Source: Halobacteroidaceae bacterium (GTDB lineage Bacteria; Bacillota; Halanaerobiia; B1SED10-174). From it: a stretch of DNA of 64,000 nt. Below, one piece after another: positions 41,838 to 49,827 of this stretch. The stretch lies in contig PWGV01000093.1 of assembly GCA_003554585.1 (NCBI GenBank), forward strand, positions 1-64,000. Direction: 5' to 3'. Both the position numbers and the translations under genes were made by a program. The notes beneath the pieces were generated by a model that saw only the letters and a list, made by a program, of their open reading frames with translations, ran no database searches and was not told the origin of the DNA. Each line of letters begins with the position of its first letter. Within the stretch, counting starts at the first letter, position 1.

Positions 41838-42917
41838 TTAGCTGTAAATCTGGGGTTCTTCACACCCCTGCAATACCCGGAGCGCGCCCTTCCAGAGCGC
41901 TTCCATTTCCTTCTCCCCGGGTTTAATTACCACAGGAGCAATATACTTAATCCTTTCCTCAATCAATTTAACCAGTGGAGGTGATTTGGCCATTCCTCCG
42001 GTCAGGATTACAGCGTCAACTTCACCCCAGTTTGCCGGAGCAAGACTTCCAATCTCTTTTGCTATCTGGTAGGCCATGGCTTCAAATACTTCCTCTGCTT
42101 TTTTATCCCCGTTTTCAATGTCCTTTTCAATCTGGACCAGGTCATTTTTTCCAAGGTAGGCAACCAGGCCACCCTGTCCTTTGATTCTTTTCTTAATAAA
42201 ATCCTGGGAATATTTTTCCGAGAAACAGAGTTTGACCAGATCACCGACAGGCAAACCTCCGGACCGTTCGGGAGAAAATGGTCCTTCTCCATCCAGGGCG
42301 TTATTTACATCCACAACTTTTCCCTTCCGGTGGAGACCAACAGAAACGCCTCCACCCATATGGGTTATGATAAAGTTGGCTTTTTCATATTCAGTACCCA
42401 TTTCTTCGGCAACATCCCGGGCTACAGCTTTCTGGTTTAAAGCATGGAAAATGCTGCGCCTTTCTATTTCCGGCATCCCCGAAAATTTGGCGATTTCATC
42501 CATTTCGTCAACGATAACCGGGTCAACTATAAAAGCGGGGCATCCTAACTGCTGTCCCATCTGGTAGGCCAGAATTCCCGCCAGATTGCTGGCATGTTCG
42601 CCCTGAACGCCAGCTTTTAAGTCTTCAACTATTTTCTCGTTAACTTCCCAGGTTCCGCCGGGAATGGGCTTTAAAAGCCCACCCCGGGCAGATATAGCAT
42701 CAATATCCTCTACTGCAAAGCCCCTTTTCTCCAGGGTTTCCAGGATAACCTTCCTCCGGAAGTTTTCCTGGTCAGCTATTCTCTTGTAATCTTTCAGTTC
42801 ATCACTGGAGTGCCGAACAGTTTCGTCCAGGACACACTCCTGTCCCTGGTAAAAAGCAAGCTTGGTTGAGGTTGATCCAGGATTGAGAACCAGGATCTTA
42901 TAATCCATATTTCCCAC
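41838..42917 (-). CDS. buk: Butyrate kinase (copy 1)
   Basis: KILVLNPGSTSTKLAFYQ; GVQGEHASNLAGILAY. Confidence 0.95.
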   Translation of the reverse strand: MGNMDYKILVLNPGSTSTKLAFYQGQECVLDETVRHSSDELKDYKRIADQENFRRKVILETLEKRGFAVEDIDAISARGGLLKPIPGGTWEVNEKIVEDLKAGVQGEHASNLAGILAYQMGQQLGCPAFIVDPVIVDEMDEIAKFSGMPEIERRSIFHALNQKAVARDVAEEMGTEYEKANFIITHMGGGVSVGLHRKGKVVDVNNALDGEGPFSPERSGGLPVGDLVKLCFSEKYSQDFIKKRIKGQGGLVAYLGKNDLVQIEKDIENGDKKAEEVFEAMAYQIAKEIGSLAPANWGEVDAVILTGGMAKSPPLVKLIEERIKYIAPVVIKPGEKEMEALWKGALRVLQGCEEPQIYS

Positions 42918-42919
42918 TC

Positions 42920-43984
42920 CTAGCGCTTAATATAGTTACTGCGGACTTTGCCCATTTTTTCAATCCGCTCTTCAGCCAGCCGGTCAGCAGCTTTATAGGT
43001 CGGAATATTGTCTCTCTCCGCAATTTCAAGAACCATCTTTACGCTATCGTAAATTCCTGCTACAGACTGCAGGGCTCTTTCTTTGTTGTATCCTTTAAGT
43101 TCATCAGCAACGTTAATCAATCCACCCGCATTGATTACATAGTCCGGAGCATAGAGAATTCCTTTTTTCTCAAGCTCATCCCCGTGGCGTTCTTCAGCGA
43201 GGACGTTGTTGGCACCTCCAGCAATAATCTTACACTTGAGCTGAGGCAGAGTTTCATCATTTAATACCGCTCCCAGAGCACAGGGGGCAAAGATATCTAC
43301 ATCTACACCGTAAATTTCGTCAGGACCAACGGCTTTTACTCCAAATTCATCAACAACCTTCTTAACACGGTCTTCGTCAATATCGGTAATAAAAACTTCA
43401 GCACCTTCATCTTCGACCAGGTGTTTAACGAGGTAATAACCCACGCTCCCTACGCCCTGAACTGCAACTTTTTTGCCCTTCAGGCTGCGGCTGCCATAGA
43501 CTTTCTCTGCACAGGCCTGCATTCCGTGCCATACTCCGTTGGCGGTAAAGGGAGAGGGATCTCCACTTGTTCCCATGAGTCCAACAACGTAGTCAGTTTC
43601 CATGGAAACAAAATTCATATCCTGAGGAGAAGTACCCACGTCTTCAGCGGTAATATAGCGGCCGTTTAAGCTTTGAACTGCCCGGCCAAAAGCACGCCAC
43701 AATTCTTCACTTTTTTCTTTTTTGGGATCTCCAATAACTACCCCTTTGCCTCCCCCGAGGTTTAACCCTGCAACAGCAGCCTTATAGGTCATGCCTCTTG
43801 CCAGACGAAGAACATCTTCGATGGCTTCTTCTTCCTTTTCATAAACCCACATCCGGGTTCCGCCAAGGGCAGGGCCCAGGGTTGTATCATGGATACAAAT
43901 CAGGGCTTTTAAACCAGATGTTTCATCATAATTAAAAACCAGCTGTTCATAATCATATTTCGCCATGTAATCAAATTTTTTCAT
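42920..43984 (-). CDS. Leu/Val/Phe-type amino acid dehydrogenase (copy 1, canonical)
   Basis: [33 protein letters not shown]. Confidence 0.94.
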   Translation of the reverse strand: MKKFDYMAKYDYEQLVFNYDETSGLKALICIHDTTLGPALGGTRMWVYEKEEEAIEDVLRLARGMTYKAAVAGLNLGGGKGVVIGDPKKEKSEELWRAFGRAVQSLNGRYITAEDVGTSPQDMNFVSMETDYVVGLMGTSGDPSPFTANGVWHGMQACAEKVYGSRSLKGKKVAVQGVGSVGYYLVKHLVEDEGAEVFITDIDEDRVKKVVDEFGVKAVGPDEIYGVDVDIFAPCALGAVLNDETLPQLKCKIIAGGANNVLAEERHGDELEKKGILYAPDYVINAGGLINVADELKGYNKERALQSVAGIYDSVKMVLEIAERDNIPTYKAADRLAEERIEKMGKVRSNYIKR

Positions 43985-44013
43985 TTCAAGATTCCCTCCT
44001 TAAAAATTTTTAA

Positions 44014-44907
44014 CTATATGGCCAGTTTACCCAGGCCGATTGATAGGAGTTTGGTCCGGGCGTCATCTGCACGGGAGGTAAGCACTACCGGTACCTTTGC
44101 TCCCACCACAATACTTGCCCCCCGGAAACCGCCGAGATAAAGCATAGCTTTATAAAAAACATTCCCCGCTTCAATATCTGGCATTAGCAAAATATCAGCT
44201 TTCCCTGCTACCTGGCTGGTTATGCCTTTGTGTTTTGCGGCTTCTTCATTAACTGCATTATCCAGAGCTAAAGGACCATCAACAACAACACCTTTTATCT
44301 GTCCCCGCTCCGCCATCTTGGATAAAGCCGCGGCGTCTAAAGTTGCAGGCATATCAGGGTTGACCACTTCAACCGCGGCAAGAGGAGCAACCTTTGGTTT
44401 TTCAATTCCCAGCTTATGCGCTACTTCTGCCGCATTGGAAATGATCTGAGCTTTCTTTTCCAGGTCAGGAGCAATATTCATGGCCCCATCAGTCATAATT
44501 ATCAGTCTACTCAAACCAAAGTCCATTACTGAAAGATGGCTTAAAAGCCTATCCCGACGAAGACCATATTCCTTAGTTAAAAGAGCCCGGAGAAGGGTTG
44601 AAGTCCCAATTAAACCTTTCATCAGGAATTCGGCTTCCCCCCCGGCCACGAGTTCCATGGTTTTTTGGGCAATTTCATCCGGGTCGGAGCAATCAACAAT
44701 CCAGCCGGGATCAACCTGGAAGTCCGCCTTTTTTCCTGCTTCAATAATAGCCTCCCTTTCTCCAACAAGGACTGGTTCGATCATTCCACTTTCCTGGGCC
44801 TGTTTTACAGCTTCTAAAACCTCGCTATCGGCTGCTGCGGCAACTGCCATTTTTGCTTTTGGGCTTGATTGGGCTGCTTGTAAAAGCTCTTCCAAGTTTT
44901 TAAACAT
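44014..44907 (-). CDS. ptb: Phosphate butyryltransferase
   Basis: FLMKGLIGTSTLLRALL; MTDGAMNIAPDLEKKAQII; VDGPLALDNAVN. Confidence 0.94.
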   Translation of the reverse strand: MFKNLEELLQAAQSSPKAKMAVAAAADSEVLEAVKQAQESGMIEPVLVGEREAIIEAGKKADFQVDPGWIVDCSDPDEIAQKTMELVAGGEAEFLMKGLIGTSTLLRALLTKEYGLRRDRLLSHLSVMDFGLSRLIIMTDGAMNIAPDLEKKAQIISNAAEVAHKLGIEKPKVAPLAAVEVVNPDMPATLDAAALSKMAERGQIKGVVVDGPLALDNAVNEEAAKHKGITSQVAGKADILLMPDIEAGNVFYKAMLYLGGFRGASIVVGAKVPVVLTSRADDARTKLLSIGLGKLAI

Positions 44908-45995
44908 TACTCCACCTCTTCGCCATAATCTTTCGCCTCCTCTTCTCCTGTAGAGACCCGGTAAGCACCAAGCGCCAGAGCCTCCATCTCCATTGACCCC
45001 CGGATCACCCTTACTGGAGCAATGAACTCAACCCTTTTGGAAATTCCTTCTGTAAGATAATCCGATTTGGCGATGCCTCCTGTAAGGATTACCTGATCCA
45101 CTTCTCCTCGGAGAACAGTTGCGGCCATTCCAATTTCCTTGCTAATCTGGTAAATCATGCCTTCATAGACCTTTTTTGCTTCTTCGTCTCCCTGGGAAAT
45201 CCGTTTTTCGATTTCCCTGCAATCATTCGTTTCCAGGTAGGCCAGAAGTCCCCCGCGGCGGGTAATCTTGTTCCGCAATTCCCGGGGAGAATACTTGCCA
45301 CTGAAGGCCATCTTAACCAGGTCACCAACAGGAAGTCCCCCGGTTCTTTCCGGAGAATAGGGACCCATTTCGTTGGCATTGTTAACATCCATAATTCGAC
45401 CTTTTTCCAGGGCCGCTATGGATATACCCCCACCCAGATGGGCTACCACAGCGTTAAACTCATCCAGTTTTTTCCCCTTTTCCCCGGCAACAATTCGGGC
45501 TACCGCCTTGATATTAAGCGCATGTCCCAGGGAACGTCGCTGGATTTCCGGGATTCCAGAGTAGCGCGCCAGGGGTGTAAATTCATCAACGGAAACCGGA
45601 TCCGTAATGTAGACCGGGATATTTTCATCTCGACCCAGTTCATACCCTATCAAACCTGCCAGATTAGACGGGTGCTGACCCTGCACTCCTACCCGTAAAT
45701 CTTTGCACATTGCTTCATTTACTACGTAAGTACCGCCGGCGAGGGGTTTTAATAGGCCACCCCGGGCAGCAACTGCCATAAAATCAGCAGGTTTCCAGCC
45801 CTTTTGCTGTAAAAAATCTCGAACTACCTGCACCCGATAATCCAGCTGATCTGGAATATCGGGAAATTTCTCCATTTCCCCGACAGGATGCTGGATATTC
45901 TCATCAAGAATCAGCCCCTGAGCAGCATCCCACACTGCAAGTTTAGTCGAAGTTGAGCCGGGATTGATTACCAGAATTTTTTCACTCATAACCAA
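44907..45995 (-). CDS. buk: Butyrate kinase (copy 2)
   Basis: KILVINPGSTSTKLAVWD; GVQGQHPSNLAGLIGYELG. Confidence 0.95.
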   Translation of the reverse strand: MVMSEKILVINPGSTSTKLAVWDAAQGLILDENIQHPVGEMEKFPDIPDQLDYRVQVVRDFLQQKGWKPADFMAVAARGGLLKPLAGGTYVVNEAMCKDLRVGVQGQHPSNLAGLIGYELGRDENIPVYITDPVSVDEFTPLARYSGIPEIQRRSLGHALNIKAVARIVAGEKGKKLDEFNAVVAHLGGGISIAALEKGRIMDVNNANEMGPYSPERTGGLPVGDLVKMAFSGKYSPRELRNKITRRGGLLAYLETNDCREIEKRISQGDEEAKKVYEGMIYQISKEIGMAATVLRGEVDQVILTGGIAKSDYLTEGISKRVEFIAPVRVIRGSMEMEALALGAYRVSTGEEEAKDYGEEVE

Positions 45996-46004
45996 AGCCT
46001 CCTG

Positions 46005-47087
46005 TTATTTTCCCGAAAAAATCCTTCTAATCTGGTAAACTCCTTCGATTCGGTTCTCGGCCATCATGTCAGCCGCTTCAAGAGTCGGAATCTTGTTTTC
46101 CCGGGCCAGCCGGAATACCTCGAGGAGCATATCGTAGATTCCATCGGCTTTCTTAAAAGCTCTTTCCTTGCTGTATTCCTGCTCAGCAGTTTCGTCTGCT
46201 ACCTGGATCAGGCCACCGGAATTAATTACATAATCCGGAGCATAAAGAATCCCTTTCTCTTCAAGAGCTTTTCCGTGTTTTTCTTCATCGGCGAGTACAT
46301 TATTGGCTGCTCCACCGATAATTTCACAGTTAAAGCGGCCAATGGTTTCATCATTTACAACACTACCCAGAGCATTGGGAGAAAAGATATGGCATTCAAC
46401 ATCATATGCCTTTTCCGGATCTACAACTTCAACATCGGAATAATCCCTTTTTACTCGCTCCAGATGTTCTTCATTAACGTCACAAACAACAATTTCTGCT
46501 CCTTCTTCAGTCAGGTGACCAACAAGTTTGTGACCAACCTTTCCAACACCCTGCACTACAATTTTTAACCCTTCAAGGCTGTCAGTGCCATACTTTTCTT
46601 TGGCGCAGGCTTTAAGGCCCTTCCAGGTTCCGTAAGCTGTAATTACTGAGGTGTCTCCGCTTCCACCATATTCTTCGGGCAGAGCACCAACATATTCAGT
46701 TTCCCTTCCCATGACAACGAAATCTTCAAAAACAGTCCCAACGTCAGTCCCCGTGGAAAAACGACCTTTGAGCCCTTCGATGAAACGGCCCATGGCCCGG
46801 AACAGTCTCTCAGATTTATCCTTCTTGGGATCAGCATAAATTACAGCTTTGGCTCCTCCAAAATCAACTCCTGCAGCAGCAGATTTGTAAGTCATTCCCT
46901 TAGCCAGGCGCAGAGCATCGTAAATTGCCTCATCCTCGTTTTCGTAATCCCACATCCGGCAGCCCCCCAGCCCCGGACCTAAAACAGTATTGTGGATGGC
47001 AATAATTCCCTTCAGTCCTGATTTTTTGTGCTGGCAAAGAAACAACTGCTCGTGCCCTTCCTTGGCCATTTCCTTGAATATTTCCAT
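46005..47087 (-). CDS. Leu/Val/Phe-type amino acid dehydrogenase (copy 2, divergent)
   Basis: GPGLGGCRMWDY; DFGGAKAVIYADP; STGTDVGT; SPNALGSVVND. Confidence 0.9.
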   Translation of the reverse strand: MEIFKEMAKEGHEQLFLCQHKKSGLKGIIAIHNTVLGPGLGGCRMWDYENEDEAIYDALRLAKGMTYKSAAAGVDFGGAKAVIYADPKKDKSERLFRAMGRFIEGLKGRFSTGTDVGTVFEDFVVMGRETEYVGALPEEYGGSGDTSVITAYGTWKGLKACAKEKYGTDSLEGLKIVVQGVGKVGHKLVGHLTEEGAEIVVCDVNEEHLERVKRDYSDVEVVDPEKAYDVECHIFSPNALGSVVNDETIGRFNCEIIGGAANNVLADEEKHGKALEEKGILYAPDYVINSGGLIQVADETAEQEYSKERAFKKADGIYDMLLEVFRLARENKIPTLEAADMMAENRIEGVYQIRRIFSGK

Positions 47088-47126
47088 TAAATACCCTCCC
47101 TCCTGTTTTTCTCATAATTATAATAA

Positions 47127-47144
47127 AAGCAAAACTTGTACCAA
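47127..47144 (-). promoter_or_regulatory. Sigma-54 (-24/-12) promoter upstream of the branched-chain amino-acid operon
   Basis: Minus strand TTGGTACAAGTTTTGCTT; GG-N10-GC spacing. Confidence 0.75.
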
Positions 47145-47174
47145 AAAAAGAACCCCGTTCAGGACTGGGGTTCT
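47143..47174 (-). terminator. Rho-independent terminator of the bkdR-like gene
   Basis: Minus strand AGAACCCC-N10-GGGGTTCT-TTTTTT. Confidence 0.8.
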
Positions 47175-47185
47175 CACCAACCCAT

Positions 47186-47222
47186 CCTGCAGGCCCCTGC
47201 AGTTTTTGCAACTTTTTGCAGG
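47186..47222. promoter_or_regulatory. Palindromic/direct-repeat cluster, candidate sigma-54 activator (UAS) site
   Basis: CCTGCAGG and CCTGCAG plus two TTTTTGCA direct repeats between bkdR-like gene and operon. Confidence 0.4.
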
Positions 47223-47231
47223 AAGTTTTTT

Positions 47232-48806
47232 TCAGTCAAGGTTGTGTTTTTTCATTTTGTAGTAAAGATTGCGTTCAGAAATCCCCATTTTTTCTGCGGC
47301 TTTTTTCCGGTTACCCTCGCTGGTGGAGAGGGCCCTGCGCAAAACCTCTCTTTCTTTTTTCTGCAGGGCTCCTTTCAGATCCAGTATTCCATCCGCAGAA
47401 ATCTCTTCCTCTCCGACCTGAATATCAGCAAGTTTGTAAGCCAGTCCCAAAGCCGGAAAGTGTTGAGCTTCGAGAACTTCGGAATTATAATTAACTTCTA
47501 TCATTGCTCGCCCAACCACATTCTCCAGCTCGCGAACATTTCCCGGCCAGTCATATTCCTGCAGGAGTTCCAGCGCTTCCGGAGCACATTTTTTTACCAT
47601 TCGCCCATATTCCTGGTTAAAGCGCCTGATTAAGTGATTTACCAGTTTAGGGATATCAGTTTTCCTTTCCCGTAGAGGGGGAAGATAAATCGGAAAAACA
47701 TTAAGACGATAATATAAGTCCTCGCGGAAATTCCCTTTTCGAACTTCTTCTTCGAGGTTGGCGTTCGTTGCCACAATGACCCTTACGTTAACATTGACGG
47801 GGTCAGTACCTCCTACTGGAGTAAATTCTTTCTCCTGGAGCACACGCAGGAGTTTAGCCTGCATCTGAAAATCCATCTTGGCGACCTCGTCCAGGAAAAT
47901 CGACCCATTATTTGCTTCAGCAAATAATCCCTTTTTGCCCCCAGGGCGGGCTCCGGTGAAAGCCCCTTCCTCGTAACCGAATAATTCGCTTTCAATCAAA
48001 GTATCGGGAATAGCTGGGCAGTTAACCCGGATAAACTGGGCCTTACTCCGGGCGCTTTCATTATGAATCGCGTGCGCAAAAAACTCTTTTCCTGTTCCAC
48101 TCTCTCCCCTGAGCAAAACTGTAACCGGGGTCTGGGAAGCTTTTTTAGCCTGTACTATTACTCTTTTTATCCCCGGGCTTGATCCAATAATATCTTCAAA
48201 AGCATACTTGGCCCGGAGCCGTCGGAGCATCCAGTTGGCCCGATCCAGTTCATCGGATAATTTCTTCAGCTCCGAAATATCATGGATTACTCCCACACTT
48301 CCCCGCAACTTTCCGTTTATTATAATCGGGGCAACATTAACAATTACATCCCTTTTCTGGGGGCCAACTTTAAGCGGAACTCCGGTTACAGGTTTACCGG
48401 TTTGTAAAACCTTGTAGTGCATGCTCTCCCCTTCAGCTATATCAACTGTCGCCGGACGACCAATAACGTCTTTCTCGGTAAGTCCAGTAATTCTGGTATA
48501 AGCAGGGTTTATTAAAAGTCCCCGTCCGTTTTCATCAACCACGGAAATGGCATCCTGGGCGGAATCAATAATTGCCTGGAGCATCTGTAAACTCTCCCCC
48601 TGCAGGGGGTCTGAGTTAAGGATGGCAAGAAATTTCTGGAAAGGGGGCGGCAATTCTGCTTCATTACCTCCCGTTTGGAGTTTAATTACCAGATCATAAT
48701 TTTTATTTTTTACTTCTTCCCGGTAAACCTCAATACCCCTCAAAAGCTCAAGTTGCTGGATAAAGCTCTGCCAACCCTGAAGGGATTGGGGTATCAAAAC
48801 TCTCAT
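47232..48806 (-). CDS. bkdR: BkdR-like sigma-54-dependent activator (PAS-AAA-Fis HTH)
   Basis: GESGTGKEFFAHAIH; YEEGAFTGARPGGKKG; NRKKAAEKMGISERNLYYKMKKH; upstream of ptb/buk/LeuDH. Confidence 0.88.
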   Translation of the reverse strand: MRVLIPQSLQGWQSFIQQLELLRGIEVYREEVKNKNYDLVIKLQTGGNEAELPPPFQKFLAILNSDPLQGESLQMLQAIIDSAQDAISVVDENGRGLLINPAYTRITGLTEKDVIGRPATVDIAEGESMHYKVLQTGKPVTGVPLKVGPQKRDVIVNVAPIIINGKLRGSVGVIHDISELKKLSDELDRANWMLRRLRAKYAFEDIIGSSPGIKRVIVQAKKASQTPVTVLLRGESGTGKEFFAHAIHNESARSKAQFIRVNCPAIPDTLIESELFGYEEGAFTGARPGGKKGLFAEANNGSIFLDEVAKMDFQMQAKLLRVLQEKEFTPVGGTDPVNVNVRVIVATNANLEEEVRKGNFREDLYYRLNVFPIYLPPLRERKTDIPKLVNHLIRRFNQEYGRMVKKCAPEALELLQEYDWPGNVRELENVVGRAMIEVNYNSEVLEAQHFPALGLAYKLADIQVGEEEISADGILDLKGALQKKEREVLRRALSTSEGNRKKAAEKMGISERNLYYKMKKHNLD

Positions 48807-49465
48807 TATTCTTTTCCTCCTACCGCCCAGGGAGGTTGCAGGTGAATCTCCACAGGTAATATATCCCCGGGAAGGTCAACCTCGGGAATTAAATCAGCCA
48901 AAACAGCCGTAAACTTAATTGGTATGCCCTGCTCCCGGGCCAGGGTTTCAACTCGATTGTAGCCCTCTTCTACTTCCCCCCGAGATGTTTCCGCTCCAAG
49001 ATTCCCGTTAGCAACAAAATGCGTAACCTCAAGGCGAGAAGCATTTTCAATGGCTTCTTTCAATTCGAGCAGGTTCTTTTTATTTGAAGAAAAAGGCCTA
49101 TAGGGATTAATGACCATAATCAATTCGTAATTTCCCGGGGTGAGGTATTGGCCCAGGCTACCCAGGACCCTGGCTCCATCATCATCACCCCCTACATCTA
49201 AAACCGCTTCCCGTTCCGGGGCCTGAAGAGCTCTGTAGATTTCGGAGGTAATAATCGGTAGATCGGCCTGAGCCATATCCCTGGGATAAATTAAATCAAT
49301 TCCCGCCTTTTCTAAGGTTTTTTCTGCTTCTCTAAGCCGAAAATACGGTTTTACAATATCAAGATCCACAAGAAAAGGCGGTTTTTCCCTGGAAAGAGCA
49401 TAGTTAATACTGATTTCGGTTTTTCCACTGCCAAAATTACCCGCAAAAATTTTAATCCGAGCCAT
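48806..49465 (-). CDS. P-loop ATP-binding protein of unknown function
   Basis: IKIFAGNFGSGKTEISINYAL (Walker A); VLDVGGDDDG. Confidence 0.75.
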   Translation of the reverse strand: MARIKIFAGNFGSGKTEISINYALSREKPPFLVDLDIVKPYFRLREAEKTLEKAGIDLIYPRDMAQADLPIITSEIYRALQAPEREAVLDVGGDDDGARVLGSLGQYLTPGNYELIMVINPYRPFSSNKKNLLELKEAIENASRLEVTHFVANGNLGAETSRGEVEEGYNRVETLAREQGIPIKFTAVLADLIPEVDLPGDILPVEIHLQPPWAVGGKE

Positions 49466-49827
49466 AATTTCTCTCCTTCCCCTTATTAATTTCTATTTCC
49501 AGACTGATTTCCCTCTTTAGCAAAACAGCCTTTCCTGTGGGAAAAACTATTATGGGAAGATTGGGAATTTAAATAAAAAGCGATCCATTTCCTCTAAATT
49601 TCCCCTTATTTTAATTAACCCTCTCAAGGTAAAAAACCAGTCCCCTACTTCTTATTCCCCGATTGCTCAAAAACACAGGTCTTGCAATTTTGCTTAACAA
49701 TTGCACAGTGTTTTTTTTAATTAATGTCTATATTTATCCTTTTTTTGCTAAATCAATATAAAAAGAGGATTTCTTTAAGATTTTAGCGAAACGTTTAAAG
49801 AACAGTAAAATAAAAAGGAGGATCTTT

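Noticed and set aside
49666-49700. Sigma-54 promoter for the ABC operon (GGTCTTGCAATTTTGC)
   Set aside because: GG to GC spacing is 12 nt instead of 10 and no TGGCAC-like element.
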